From: DASUNP01 sp963728545
GTDB taxonomy: Bacteria; Acidobacteriota; Blastocatellia; UBA7656
Reading direction: 5' to 3'
DNA: 64,000 nt
Assembly (NCBI GenBank): GCA_963728545.1
Contig: CAVSKO010000003.1
Coordinates: forward strand, 1,612,001-1,676,000
Below are positions 18,001 to 27,596 of the stretch, in pieces. Below the pieces are notes generated by a model, which saw only the letters and a list, made by a program, of their open reading frames with translations, searched no databases and was not told the origin of the DNA. The number at the start of each line of letters is the position of its first letter. Position 1 is the stretch's first letter. The position numbers and the translations under genes were made by a program.

Positions 18001-18561
18001 ACTCACACCCGCCTGCTGCAACAGGTTTAACTGCTGCGACATAAGGTTTGACATGACTTCGAGCTGCTGCAACATTATCCGCTCCAGGGAATTCTGATGA
18101 GCCGGCTCTTGCTCCTTTATCGATCCTGCGTCCCCGGCCCTGTAGGGCAGCTCTCCGGATGCGGGTTGGAGAAAAGTCATTGGCGATGGCTCAAAGGCCA
18201 TCTCAGGCTGATTCGCCACGGGTTCCGGGAAAGGTGCTACAACCGCAGGTTGATGAGCTACTATCTCTACCACCTTTTCTTCGGGGGCCAATCTTTCTAC
18301 GATGTAACTCGCCACTGCCTCGATTGTTGAAACCTCTTCCAACATCATTCGAAAAGGGACTCTTACGCCGAATTCGCCTTGAATCGCATGGCTGCATTGA
18401 AGCAGGAAAAGAGAATCCGCGCCCATCTCAATGAGCGGAACACCGGTATCTAACTCATCAGGCTTTTCCCCAAATAATCGGCCAAAAAGTTTTTTTAGCG
18501 CCGAGAGGGTCGCGGCGCGGCGTTGTTCTTCAGGTGATTTAGCAAGCTTCGCATCAGCCAT
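15079..18561 (-). CDS. Hybrid PKS/NRPS: ACP - aminotransferase - C
   Basis: The ATG at 18561 follows GAAAGGAT. The order is an acyl carrier domain (GADSLFL, Ser near residue 49), a linker with a repeated heptad-like segment (LQQLEVMSNLMSQQL), and a class III PLP aminotransferase of the glutamate-semialdehyde-aminomutase type (about residues 275-720; FDEVVTGFR and the likely PLP lysine in AYGKALGAG near 547). A condensation domain follows (HHIITDGWS near 893). This is the ACP-AMT-C arrangement of microcystin McyE and iturin/mycosubtilin synthetases. There the aminotransferase converts a beta-keto thioester to a beta-amino thioester and the C domain uses the new amine. The upstream gene supplies KS and AT; no ketoreductase is present, as expected. 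The frame breaks near 15135 at GAGAACC and continues in 12909-15059. Confidence 0.92.
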   Translation of the reverse strand: MADAKLAKSPEEQRRAATLSALKKLFGRLFGEKPDELDTGVPLIEMGADSLFLLQCSHAIQGEFGVRVPFRMMLEEVSTIEAVASYIVERLAPEEKVVEIVAHQPAVVAPFPEPVANQPEMAFEPSPMTFLQPASGELPYRAGDAGSIKEQEPAHQNSLERIMLQQLEVMSNLMSQQLNLLQQAGVSDGMRQPLEVEQPSPQPELRNDGSQLFAETCDAAIRHPKQIAECSQPALNEPQARERGNKIEPEPFIPFEPIRRKPAGSLTARQQQHLDELIARVCKRTQGSKQLAQTYRPVLADNRATAGFRPLWKEMQYPLVLHQASGSRIWDVDGNEYIDMTMGFGALLFGHSPAFVIEALQEQLSRGLQLGGESELAGKVAQLICELTGIERVTFCNSGTEAVMTALRLARAVTGRTKVALFDSSYHGTFDGVLVRGERGEDGSLRAVPLAPGIPASMVEDVLLLRYNSPESLDILKKHVHELAAVLIEPPRSRRPDVWPQAFLQELRRLTAEGGAALIFDEVVTGFRFHPGGAQAMLGIKADLVAYGKALGAGVPIAAVGGKAFFMDAIDGGMWTYGDSSYPQADTTYFAGTYFKHPLVMAAAWAALNHIKERKESLQEELALRTSRTVEALNDYLQQEQLPIEVVHYGSLFRFQYSRDLKYMDLFFYHMLEKGIYICETHNCLLSTAHTDDDMAQVITAVKQSLSEMREGGFLPFPGDNDAGKAGPSAPHKVKASGDLSTSSSAPGNGAKGVVSQTSGARQLPLTSAQKELWFLAQMDESASAAYNHSTILRIRGPLEIEAIRKAFQEISARHEALRATISEDGAHQRILPSVTIDIPLVNLSDRDHNRREAETAELLLRHAHRRFDLSRAPLFRVEIIKQEQDLHVLIITAHHIITDGWSFGVILSELSKLYSAECRGERLELPEPQQFGDYIQWQLNRERIDEREENEKYWLDQFADTMPVLDLPLDQLRPAAQTYNGRRVSSTIGQALYNDLKELGSQFGCTSFAVLLTTFKLLLHHLTKQEDIVVGFPAAGQPALGLHSLVGYCVNMLPLRSQIAGATKFTDCLRSERRLLLDAVDHQNFSLNQLVKKLNPQRTAAIQPLFSVAFNLDQMGQLPAFHGLEVAILPTPALFTQFDFGSQCNRGRRRAEADLALQH

Positions 18562-18708
18562 GATTTATCCTTTCAACCCTGGTCGTATGGGTTTGTCAGA
18601 AGTGTTTCCGCTCCGGCTCGTCAGCCTGCGGGCCGATTGTCTATCTCTCATTTCGCGAGAAAGCAATTGATCGGATTTAACAGGGGCGTGAAAGAATCTT
18701 CTGCCAGC

Positions 18709-20406
18709 TCAAGAGATGGCTTTCTTTTTAATCTGTGATGAATGTTGCTTGGCCTCTGAGGGGCGGGGGCCATGTTTAATCCTTGCCTTGTCCAATACTC
18801 TTAGCTGCTGAGTCATTAGATGGGACATGGTCTGAAGTTGCCGTGACATAATCTGCTCGAATGCGCCGTTTGATGCCGACAGCCTTTTATTCTCTCTTTT
18901 AATATTCGATATACCGGGACGCGCCGCCAGTGATTGAGTGCTAACCCGTGAGAGAGGCTCGGCATCGCTTTGCTGACTCCCGGCTTCTTCTCGAACTACA
19001 ATTTTGAAAGGCTTCTCTTCGGCTTTCCTCCGGGCAGGCTTAAACAGGTACGGTTTTCTCTCGAACGGGTAAGTTGGCAGAGGAATTCGCCGGCGCTGCT
19101 CATAGGCGTAAAACCCTGGCCAGTCTATCTGCACACCATTCAGCCAGAGCTTGCCTAACGTGGTGAGCACGCATTGCATGTCGGAGTGGTGGTCGTGCGG
19201 GTGACGTAAGGAGGCGAAAGCGATCTCGTCACTCGAATTAGCCGCTTGCTGTTTCGCCAAGCGGCTCAAGCTACGTCCGGGTCCGATTTCCAGCAGCAGA
19301 GCATCCTCCCGCCTTAATAATTCGGCCATGCCATCAGCGAAGCGGACGGTTTGCCGCAAGTGCGCAGACCAGTAGTTCGGGTCGGTCGCCTGCTCGGCTG
19401 TAATCCAAGTCCCTGTTAAGTTCGACAGGTAAGGCACCTGCGGTCGGTTCAGGGCCATCTTTTCCATCTCTTGCCTGAATGGCGCGAGCATCGGATCCAT
19501 CATCCGGGAGTGAAACGCATGTGAAGTGCGCAGCCGATTACTATCAACACCTTTCCCATTAAGGTAATTCCTCAATTCCTCCACCGCCTCTGATGGTCCC
19601 GAAACGACGCAAGCCGATGGCCCATTGACCACGGCCAGCGAAAGCTTCTCGCTTAACAGAGCGGCCACGTCTCTTTCCGGCAACGGGATGGCCAGCATAG
19701 TTCCGCCGGGCAGCCCCTTCATCATCCGCGCCCGCCTGGCGACCAGCGTTAAAGCATCTTCCAGCGAGAAGACGCCGGCCAGGCAGGCGGCTACGTACTC
19801 GCCGATGCTATGACCGATCATAGCTTGCGGGCGTATCCCCCAGGCCATCCAAAGCCGCGCCAAAGCGTACTCGGTGACGAACAGGGCAGGCTGCGTGATA
19901 AAAGTATCTTCCAGTTGTTGCGCGGCCCTGTCGTTGTGCTCCGCGACAGGGTATAAGATTTCGCGGAGGTCAAGGCTAAGGTGCGGTTCAAGCAGTTTCG
20001 AGCAAATGTCTACCTGCTCGCGATAGACCGGCTCCGCCTGATAAAGCCCCAGCCCCATGTTGACATACTGCGATCCCTGCCCTGGAAACATGAACACGAT
20101 ATGATCTTTTCGGGCTCGCACTTTTTTGCTGAAGACTCGTTTGCGATCGAGTGTCTCAAGGGCACTTACCGCGTCTTCGGCACCGGCGCATACGAGCATT
20201 CGCCGGTTGCTAAAGCTCCTACGGCCTGCCTGTAATGTAAATGCAGCGTCAGCCAGATTAAGGTCGGAGTGTTGTTTTAGATGGGTGACCAGATTGGTCG
20301 TCATCATTTCCAGCGCACTGTCGGTTTTAGCCGATAGAAGCAGTAACTGGTGAGTCCGGCCTTGAGTTAATATGTTGTTGAACAGGGGCCTCCTCCAAAA
20401 TAACAT
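18709..20406 (-). CDS. PKS acyltransferase domain (3' part of C-A-T-KS-AT gene)
   Basis: This contains the KS-AT linker, then a malonyl-type acyltransferase: FPGQGSQY near residue 110, active-site GHSIGEY near 199 and HAFH in the specificity region, which points to malonyl-CoA. The C-terminus has a Gln-rich amphipathic segment (FEQIMSRQLQTMSHLM). It resembles the linker at the N-terminus of the next protein, so the two halves of the PKS module (KS-AT here, ACP-aminotransferase next) may pair through coiled coils. It is read as one gene with 20327-24901. The frame changes near 20362 between EEAPVQQHINSRPDS and QLLLLSAKT; removing one C from CTCACC on the coding strand would join them. The stop is TGA at 18709. 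Confidence 0.88.
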   Translation of the reverse strand: MLFWRRPLFNNILTQGRTHQLLLLSAKTDSALEMMTTNLVTHLKQHSDLNLADAAFTLQAGRRSFSNRRMLVCAGAEDAVSALETLDRKRVFSKKVRARKDHIVFMFPGQGSQYVNMGLGLYQAEPVYREQVDICSKLLEPHLSLDLREILYPVAEHNDRAAQQLEDTFITQPALFVTEYALARLWMAWGIRPQAMIGHSIGEYVAACLAGVFSLEDALTLVARRARMMKGLPGGTMLAIPLPERDVAALLSEKLSLAVVNGPSACVVSGPSEAVEELRNYLNGKGVDSNRLRTSHAFHSRMMDPMLAPFRQEMEKMALNRPQVPYLSNLTGTWITAEQATDPNYWSAHLRQTVRFADGMAELLRREDALLLEIGPGRSLSRLAKQQAANSSDEIAFASLRHPHDHHSDMQCVLTTLGKLWLNGVQIDWPGFYAYEQRRRIPLPTYPFERKPYLFKPARRKAEEKPFKIVVREEAGSQQSDAEPLSRVSTQSLAARPGISNIKRENKRLSASNGAFEQIMSRQLQTMSHLMTQQLRVLDKARIKHGPRPSEAKQHSSQIKKKAIS

Positions 20407-23400
20407 GGGCGTTAGTACCGCCGATGCCGAATGAGCTTACTCCAGCGCGACGGGGTGTGTTCTCTGATTCCCATTCGCGCAACTCCGTGTTGACATAGAA
20501 GGGCGAAGCCTTGAAGTCTATCGCCGGATTAGGCTCTTGAAAATGAAGGCTGGGCGGCAGCTGCTTGTGACGCATGGCAAGGGCTGTTTTCATCAGGCCG
20601 GCTATTCCGGCTGCGGCATCCAGATGGCCAATGTTGGTCTTCACTGAACCAAGGGCGCAGAATCCCGTTTGATCCGTGCTTTGACGAAAAGCCTTATCGA
20701 GCGCCGCAGCTTCAATCGGATCTCCCAACGAGGTGCCGGTCCCATGCGCTTCTATGTGGGTTATCGTTTCGACCTCGACTCCGGCTGCGCGCTGGGCCAC
20801 CGTGATTACATCTGCTTGCCCGTCAACGCTTGGCGCGCTATAGCCAATCTTCAAAGAGCCATCATTGTTGATGGCGGAACCTAGTATAAGGGCGTGGATA
20901 TGATCCCCATCCTTGAGCGCGTCTGAAAGTCGCTTTAGCACGACAATCCCTACGCCCTGCCCCTCAATCGTTCCTTCCGCGCTGGAGTCGAAGGCGCGAC
21001 AGTGTCCATCCGGAGACATGATGCCACCGGGTATGTACAAATATCCTTCTTTCTGCGGAAACCTTGCCGACACGCCACCGGCAAGCGCCATATCACATTG
21101 GCGATCCAACAAAGCGCGGCAAGCCAGGTGAACAGCAACTAGCGATGTCGAGCAGGCCGTCTGTATGTTGATGGCTGGGCCCCTGAGATTTAATTTGTAG
21201 GAAACGCGCGTGGGCAAGTAATCCTTATCGTTTCCCATGAAGATCTGCGAGCTACCCATCAATTCAAGGATTTCTCGGTTGGCGATCAGAGCATGTAAAT
21301 AACCGCTCGTGCTGGCGCCCGCGTAAGTGCCGATCAGTCCTGGATAGGTTTCGGGGTCGTAACCTGCGTTCTCTAATGCCTCCCAGGCGCATTCGAGAAA
21401 AAGGCGTTGTTGCGGATCGGTGATTTCAGCCTCCGCAGCGTTGAAGCCGAAAAATGAAGCATCAAACAAGTCCGCATCTTCAAGCACCGCCTTTGCTCTA
21501 ACATAAAGAGGGTCATCTAACAAAGCAGCGGCTACGTTGGCCGATTCAAGCTCTTCGCGCGAGAAGAATGAAACCGATTCTACGCCGTTCTTCAGGTTTT
21601 CCCAAAACTCATCTAGAGTCCTGGCTCCGGGGAACCGGCCTGCCATGCCTATGATCGCTATTGTTGATCCGTTACCAATGATCTGACTCTCACCACCCGG
21701 ACCTCTGATTGGTTCAACAGATGCAGTGCTGTGCTGCGGACTCAAAAAGTTTGCTAGCGAGCTTATGGTCGTATGCTTGAACAGGTCAATTAAAGATAAG
21801 GGCTTGTCGAAAAGCTTTTGTAGCTTGCTGTGAATTTGAATGAGGAGCAATGAATGCCCGCCCAGGTCAAAGAAATTATCATGAATGCTTAACTCAGTTG
21901 TACCCAGCGCTTCTGCCCATATAGCTGCTATCAACCGCTCAACAGAACTGCTGGCGGCTACAAAGTCTTCAGGCATCGCACAAGACTTTTGCTCCGGTGG
22001 AGGTAGCGCGGAGCAATCTATCTTCCCGTTTGCCGTAAGCGGCATCTGCTCCATCTCGATAAACATCCCCGGCACCATATACTCCGGCAACTTCCTCCCC
22101 AGGTGCTCCCTCAACTCCTCTCGCCTCACCTCTCCTTCGCTCGTGTAGTAACACACCAGCCGCTTCCCTGCTCCCTCCTCCTCCCTCGCCATCACCACAC
22201 TCTTCTTTACTCGCTCGTGCTGCTCGATGACTGCTTCTATCTCCCCTAGCTCTATTCGATACCCTCTCACCTTTACCTGATTATCCGCCCTTCCAAGGTA
22301 CTCTACCTTTCCGTCTGACTGATACCTCCCAACGTCCCCTGTTCGATACATCCTCGCTCCTGCTCGCTCGCTGTACCGGTCCGGCACGTACCTCTCGGCC
22401 GTTTCCTCTGCCTGCTTCTGGTATCCTCTCCCTACTCCTGCTCCTCCTATGTATATCTCCCCTTCCACTCCTATACTCTCCACTCTCTTACTCTCACTCA
22501 TCACGTACACCCTCGCATTGCTTATCGGCCTTCCTATCGCCACTCCTCCCTCTCCTTCCTCCTCTCCTACCTCGTTGACTATGCACCCGACCACCGTCTC
22601 GCTCGGCCCGTACTCGTTTATCACCCTCCCCTTGCTCTCGCTCTCCACTCCTCGCCACCTCTTTATCTGCTCGTAGCTCAGCGCCTCTCCTCCTATCACT
22701 ATCACTTCCGCTGCTCGCTCCACCTTCTGCTCCCCTATCAGCCTCGTCACTGCCTCCACGTGCGCCGGCGTCATCTTCAGCAGCCAGTAGCCGCCCCCCT
22801 TCGTCAGCCTCTCAGCCAACTCCTCTATCCCTCCCTGCTCGCTTACCATCTCCACCCTCTCGCCCTTCACCAGCGGCAGCAGCAGGCTTGTCACCGTCAG
22901 ATCGAACCCTACCGGCGTATGCACCAGCGTTCCTCTTCCTCCTTCGCTCTGGTATGCTCGCCCGGCCCAGATCAGGTAGTTGACCAGCCCTCGCTGCTCG
23001 ATCATCACCCCCTTGGGCTTGCCCGTTGAGCCCGACGTGTATATCACATATGCCAGGTTCGCTTCATCCACTTCCACTCCCATCTCCCTACAACTCATTG
23101 CCTCTATCTGCTCCCTACACTCGTCCACCTTGATCACCTCCACACCCCTCCCCTCAAACTTCTCCTCGTACTTCCCCTGCGTCACCACCACCTCCGCCTC
23201 CGCCTCCTCCCTCATGTAGGTTAGCCTCTCCTGCGGATAGCCTGGCTCCATCGGCACGTAGGCTCCTCCTGCCTTTAGCACTCCCATCACCGCCACGACC
23301 ATCTCTATGCTCCTGTCCACACATATCCCCACCTTGCTCTCCACTCCCACTCCCTTGCTCCTCAGGTATCTCCCTAGCCGGTTCGCCCTCCTGTTCAACT

Positions 23401-24901
23401 CTCCATAGCTCACCTGCTCGCCTCTCATCTCCACCGCCACTGCATCCGGCCTTCTCCTCGCCTCCTCCTCGAACATATCTTTGACGCTGTTGTAGGCAGG
23501 ATGGTCGGCGGCCGTGTCATTCCACTCCACCTCTATCTGATGTCGCTCCCACTCGCCCAGTATCTCTATCTCTCCTACTCTTTTGTCCTCTCCCTCTGCT
23601 ATTGATCCAAGCAATCCTCTATAGTGCTCTATCATTCGAGTGATTGTGCTGTGATCAAATAGATCTGTGTTGTACTCGACTATCCCTGCCAACCCCCCGT
23701 CTTTTTCACCCACAGCAAGCGCCAGATCAAGCTTCGCGCTTTCATTCTCAGGTTCGAAGGAATTCGGCATGAGGTCCGCAATTTTCGATACTTTCTGCGA
23801 TCCGCTTTGCAAAGAATACGTGACCTGGAATAAAGGATTATGAGCAGTGGAGCGCTCGGGCCGTAATTCTTCCACCAGCTTCTCAAATGGCAGGTGCTGA
23901 TGCTCGTATGCGCCCAATGCCACCATGCGAACTTGCGCCAGTAACTCTCGAATCGTCATGCTCGCCGACACCTGCGTGCGCAAGGCGAGCATGTTTGCAA
24001 AAAAACCTATCAGCCCCTCGATTTCGACTCTGTCGCGGTTTGCGATAGGGGTCCCCACGACCAGGTCAGGCTGCCGGGTGTAGCGGAAGAGCAGCGCTTT
24101 AAAGGCTGCGAGCGTCGTCATAAAAAGCGTGGCCTCCTGACGGGCGCCCAGCGATTTGAGTCTTTCTGTTAGGTCTCCGTAAAACAAAAAGGTCTGTCTT
24201 GCTCCACGAAAGCGCTGCAGTGTGGGGCGCGGACGATCAGTGGGCAGGTCAAGCACCGGGTTGGCGTCACTGAGCTGTTTCTTCCAATAGGAAAGCTCTG
24301 CTTCGAGAGCTTCCCCTCTCAACCATTGGTGCTGCCAGACCGCGTAATCGCCATATTGAATCGGCAGTTCTGGTAACGGCGAAGGCTCATTGGCCAGGTA
24401 CGCTTCGTAAAGCGCCCACATCTCCCGAATGAGCACTTCCAAGGACCATAAATCGGAAATGATGTGATGCAGGACCAGCAGCAATACATGGTCGAACTCA
24501 CCTAGACGCAATAGCGCTATCCGCAGCAGCGGCCCTTGCGCCAGGTTGAAAGGTCTATGCGCTTCCTGTGCGACCAGCCGGAGGCCCTCAGCCTCGCGCT
24601 CCGCTTCCGGCCATGCGGTCAGGTCTATGAGTTGTATTGTGACCGGCCTGCATGCCTGTACGATCTGTACGGGCTTCCCCTCAAAAGTATTGAAAGTGGT
24701 GCGAAGTGATTCGTGGCGTGACACAATGGTTCGGTAAGTCCGCTGGAGAGCATCCAAATTCAGCGCGCCTTTCATCCTGACCGCCCACGGGGCGTTATAG
24801 AGAGGGTTCCCAGGTTCTAACTTGTCGAGAAACCATAGTCGTTGCTGAGCAAAGGACATGGGGAAGATATAGCTATCTTTTGTCACCGGCTCGTAGCTCA
24901 T
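20327..24901 (-). CDS. NRPS/PKS: C - A (Asn) - T - KS
   Basis: The ATG overlaps the stop of the preceding gene (ATGA), so translation is coupled. The order is a condensation domain with HHIISDLWS near residue 150 (Leu in place of Gly of HHxxxDG), adenylation (YTSGSTGKPKG near 625; code D-L-T-K-V-G-E-V-G-K, Asn), carrier domain (LGGHS near 1014) and ketosynthase (TACSTS near 1250, HGTGT near 1387, NIGH). The KS should extend an Asn-ended peptide by two carbons from malonate, using the AT encoded just downstream. The beta-keto group is then aminated by the aminotransferase in the next gene. The frame is lost at the end of the KS near 20362, so this and 18709-20406 are taken as one gene. The A core repeats 3093-4269. 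Confidence 0.93.
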   Translation of the reverse strand: MSYEPVTKDSYIFPMSFAQQRLWFLDKLEPGNPLYNAPWAVRMKGALNLDALQRTYRTIVSRHESLRTTFNTFEGKPVQIVQACRPVTIQLIDLTAWPEAEREAEGLRLVAQEAHRPFNLAQGPLLRIALLRLGEFDHVLLLVLHHIISDLWSLEVLIREMWALYEAYLANEPSPLPELPIQYGDYAVWQHQWLRGEALEAELSYWKKQLSDANPVLDLPTDRPRPTLQRFRGARQTFLFYGDLTERLKSLGARQEATLFMTTLAAFKALLFRYTRQPDLVVGTPIANRDRVEIEGLIGFFANMLALRTQVSASMTIRELLAQVRMVALGAYEHQHLPFEKLVEELRPERSTAHNPLFQVTYSLQSGSQKVSKIADLMPNSFEPENESAKLDLALAVGEKDGGLAGIVEYNTDLFDHSTITRMIEHYRGLLGSIAEGEDKRVGEIEILGEWERHQIEVEWNDTAADHPAYNSVKDMFEEEARRRPDAVAVEMRGEQVSYGELNRRANRLGRYLRSKGVGVESKVGICVDRSIEMVVAVMGVLKAGGAYVPMEPGYPQERLTYMREEAEAEVVVTQGKYEEKFEGRGVEVIKVDECREQIEAMSCREMGVEVDEANLAYVIYTSGSTGKPKGVMIEQRGLVNYLIWAGRAYQSEGGRGTLVHTPVGFDLTVTSLLLPLVKGERVEMVSEQGGIEELAERLTKGGGYWLLKMTPAHVEAVTRLIGEQKVERAAEVIVIGGEALSYEQIKRWRGVESESKGRVINEYGPSETVVGCIVNEVGEEEGEGGVAIGRPISNARVYVMSESKRVESIGVEGEIYIGGAGVGRGYQKQAEETAERYVPDRYSERAGARMYRTGDVGRYQSDGKVEYLGRADNQVKVRGYRIELGEIEAVIEQHERVKKSVVMAREEEGAGKRLVCYYTSEGEVRREELREHLGRKLPEYMVPGMFIEMEQMPLTANGKIDCSALPPPEQKSCAMPEDFVAASSSVERLIAAIWAEALGTTELSIHDNFFDLGGHSLLLIQIHSKLQKLFDKPLSLIDLFKHTTISSLANFLSPQHSTASVEPIRGPGGESQIIGNGSTIAIIGMAGRFPGARTLDEFWENLKNGVESVSFFSREELESANVAAALLDDPLYVRAKAVLEDADLFDASFFGFNAAEAEITDPQQRLFLECAWEALENAGYDPETYPGLIGTYAGASTSGYLHALIANREILELMGSSQIFMGNDKDYLPTRVSYKLNLRGPAINIQTACSTSLVAVHLACRALLDRQCDMALAGGVSARFPQKEGYLYIPGGIMSPDGHCRAFDSSAEGTIEGQGVGIVVLKRLSDALKDGDHIHALILGSAINNDGSLKIGYSAPSVDGQADVITVAQRAAGVEVETITHIEAHGTGTSLGDPIEAAALDKAFRQSTDQTGFCALGSVKTNIGHLDAAAGIAGLMKTALAMRHKQLPPSLHFQEPNPAIDFKASPFYVNTELREWESENTPRRAGVSSFGIGGTNAHVILEEAPVQQHINSRPDSPVTASIG
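22237..23413. repeat. Asn adenylation core, copy 2 (matches 3093-4269)
   Basis: 1,177 bases match 3093-4269 at a constant offset of 19,144. Left of the match the two genes differ for about 130 bases and then become similar again (LPEYMVPGMFIEMEQMPLT region). This suggests several separate exchange events within one adenylation domain. Confidence 0.85.
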
Positions 24902-27567
24902 TTCTTTAGGTCCTCAAAACCAGTAACCATTTCAGATGAGGTGGCGTTCATGCGATATGCATCTCTGGGGACTGAAGACAGTGGGGGCGGCAGAGGCATG
25001 GGCGCCTCGCCCCGGGCTTGCTCAACTATCGTTGAAAGCTTGGCGACGGTCGGGCTGTCAAATATGGTCCGCAGAGGCAACTCTATTTGAAAGGCTTTTC
25101 TCATTCGAGCAATCACCTGAGTGGCAGTCAGCGAGTGTCCGCCCAGTTCAAAGAAATGGTCGTCTACACCGATATTCTCAATCTTGAGAACTTGCGACCA
25201 GATCGCGGCCAGAGTCTGCTCAACTTCGGTTTTTGGCGCGACGAAAGGCTTCAACACCTCGGGCCTGAGTTGGGACGGCACAGGCAAGGCGCGGTGGTCC
25301 AATTTACCATTCGGCGTTAGCGGCAATGCATCGAGTCTTACAAAGATGCCCGGCACCATGTATTCAGGCAATCCCGTCAAATATGCCCGCAGATCCTCGG
25401 CGGATATTGCCGGCTCCGCGGCAGCGACCACATAGGCTGTAAGGCGCTTATCGCCAGGCACATCCTCGCGGACCACTACGGCACAATGCTGCACAGCCGG
25501 GTGCTGGCTCAGCGCATCCTCTATCTCGCCAAGCTCTATGCGATAGCCGCGAACCTTGACCTGTCGGTCATTGCGACCCAGAAATACCAGGCTGCCATCC
25601 GACAGGTGGTGAGCCAGGTCTCCGGTCTTGTAGAGCCGCGCCCCGTGCTCCTGGCCGAGAGGGTCCGAGATAAAACTTGAGGCGGTCAAATCAGGTCTGT
25701 TCAGATAACCACGGGCTAGCCCCTCCCCGGCAATAAAGATTTCGCCGGTCGCCCCGGACGCGACAAGATTCAGGTCTGGATCTAACAGGTATATACGGGT
25801 GTTCGCGATAGGCCGGCCAATCGGTATTAGGCCGGATGACTCAGTGTCAGGTTGGACTTCATACGTGCAGCACCCGACTACCGTTTCAGTCGGGCCATAT
25901 TCGTTGATGAGCCTCGTCGTAGGCGCTTTCGCCCGCCACAACATCAGCGACTCGGAATAAAGCGCTTCGCCGCCGATCACCAGAGCCCTCACGCTACCGG
26001 CAATCGGATTGTCGTTTATGCATTGACGCAGCACGTCCAGGTGGGCCGGAGTGATCTTGAGCAGGCTGAAGTCTCGATCGGGGCTTAAAAGTTCCGCGAT
26101 CTCATCCGCCCCCTCGCTCTCGGATAGAAGAACGACCGCCTTGCCCGCCAGCAAAGGCGGAAACAGACTCGTGATCGTGAGGTCGAAGCCTATCGGCGAA
26201 TGCATGACCGATCCGCGCCCCTCACTTACGGGGTACGATTTGCTACACCACGTCAGGTAATTCATTAAACCCTGATGAGGGATCATTACGCCTTTGGGCT
26301 TACCGGTAGAGCCTGATGTGTAGATCACGTAGGCCAGATTATCGGGCATCACTCGGCTCGGAAGATTCTCTTGCGGGCTATTTGAGATTATTTCCCAGTC
26401 GGAATCAAGGCATATCACCCGAATATCATTCTCTGGCAGCCGATCGCGCAAATGCTGTTGAGTTAACAACACGGACGTACGGGTGTCTTCCAACATGAAA
26501 GCCAGCCGCTCGACAGGATACGTCGAATCAAACGGCACGTATGCCCCGCCCGCTTTGAGTATGCCGATTAAGCCTATGACCATCTCTATAGAACGATCTG
26601 CGGCCAGGCCTACCAGAACGTCCGGGCCTACGCCCAGGGCTTTTAAGTGATGGGCCAACTGGTTGGCCCGAATATTTAGCTGGGCGTAAGTTAACTGCTG
26701 TTGGCCGAACATCACTGCAATAGAGTCAGGAACCTGCTCAGCTTTCGTCTCAAACCACTGATGAACCGTACGCCCCCGCGGGTAATTCGCTCTTGTGTCA
26801 TTCCATTCTATTAATAGCCGGTCTCGCTCGGCGTCCCCGAGCATCCTGAGTTCGGAAAGCAATTTGTCCGGGCCGTTTAGACCATCACGCAGCACGTTGA
26901 TGAAATGGCTCGTAAACCGTTCGATCCTTTCGCCGGCAAACAATCTATTGTTGAACTCCACGAAACCGGATAAAGCATTCGACTCGTTTGTGAACCTGAG
27001 AGTGATGTCATTTCTTAGTTCCGGCAGATCGCTGTGGATATCGCTGAGCGACACTGCGATATCAAACAGCGGACAACGGTCGCCGTTGGCGCTCAGGCCC
27101 AGGTCTTTAACGATTCTGGTGAACGGGTAGCGGCTCCTTGCGTAGGCCGCCAGCAAGGTCTCGCGCACGTTCAGCAGTAATTGCTTAAACGAGAGGCTGC
27201 CGCTCAGGCGGTCCTTTATGGCAACCACGTTTGCTTTCTGCCCGACCCCGGCAGTCGCCTGTTTTAAAACCGGGCTTCCCACGGTAATGGTTTCGCTGTT
27301 GTTGTACCTGTAAAGACAGGTCTTCAACGCGGTCACCAGGGTCGTATAAATCAAGAATTGCGACCCGCCCGTAATGACAGCCAGTTTTTGATTTAGCTCC
27401 GCGTCAAGCCGGATCTCAACACTGCCGTTTCTCCCTGAATACTCGCGCGGCCTTTCAAAATCCGGCGACAGGTTTGAAACATCCAAATCACCGCCCAGTG
27501 TCTTAATCCAATAATCTCTTTCCGCTTTGGTTTCTTCATCGAAAATCATTATGTTGGCAGAATTCAT
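24898..27567 (-). CDS. NRPS: half condensation domain - A (Asn) - T
   Basis: The ATG at 27567 follows AAGGTG. The protein starts with about 230 residues that match only the C-terminal lobe of a condensation domain (ERDYWIKTLGG at the start, SRYPFTRIVKDLG, PLFDIAVSL). The N-lobe and the HHxxxDG motif are absent. An adenylation domain (SGSTGKPKGVMIPHQ; code D-L-T-K-V-G-E-V-G-K, Asn) and a carrier domain (LGGHSLTATQ near residue 812) follow. The gene overlaps the next one by four bases (ATGA). Because it cannot condense by itself, the half-C is likely a structural or docking element. The upstream gene ends in condensation-like domains and a short Phe-rich tail, so the two proteins may form one split module. 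Unlike its neighbours, this A domain is not part of the repeated blocks. Confidence 0.92.
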   Translation of the reverse strand: MNSANIMIFDEETKAERDYWIKTLGGDLDVSNLSPDFERPREYSGRNGSVEIRLDAELNQKLAVITGGSQFLIYTTLVTALKTCLYRYNNSETITVGSPVLKQATAGVGQKANVVAIKDRLSGSLSFKQLLLNVRETLLAAYARSRYPFTRIVKDLGLSANGDRCPLFDIAVSLSDIHSDLPELRNDITLRFTNESNALSGFVEFNNRLFAGERIERFTSHFINVLRDGLNGPDKLLSELRMLGDAERDRLLIEWNDTRANYPRGRTVHQWFETKAEQVPDSIAVMFGQQQLTYAQLNIRANQLAHHLKALGVGPDVLVGLAADRSIEMVIGLIGILKAGGAYVPFDSTYPVERLAFMLEDTRTSVLLTQQHLRDRLPENDIRVICLDSDWEIISNSPQENLPSRVMPDNLAYVIYTSGSTGKPKGVMIPHQGLMNYLTWCSKSYPVSEGRGSVMHSPIGFDLTITSLFPPLLAGKAVVLLSESEGADEIAELLSPDRDFSLLKITPAHLDVLRQCINDNPIAGSVRALVIGGEALYSESLMLWRAKAPTTRLINEYGPTETVVGCCTYEVQPDTESSGLIPIGRPIANTRIYLLDPDLNLVASGATGEIFIAGEGLARGYLNRPDLTASSFISDPLGQEHGARLYKTGDLAHHLSDGSLVFLGRNDRQVKVRGYRIELGEIEDALSQHPAVQHCAVVVREDVPGDKRLTAYVVAAAEPAISAEDLRAYLTGLPEYMVPGIFVRLDALPLTPNGKLDHRALPVPSQLRPEVLKPFVAPKTEVEQTLAAIWSQVLKIENIGVDDHFFELGGHSLTATQVIARMRKAFQIELPLRTIFDSPTVAKLSTIVEQARGEAPMPLPPPLSSVPRDAYRMNATSSEMVTGFEDLKK

Positions 27568-27596
27568 CACTGCACCTTTTTCTGGAAAATTCGCAG

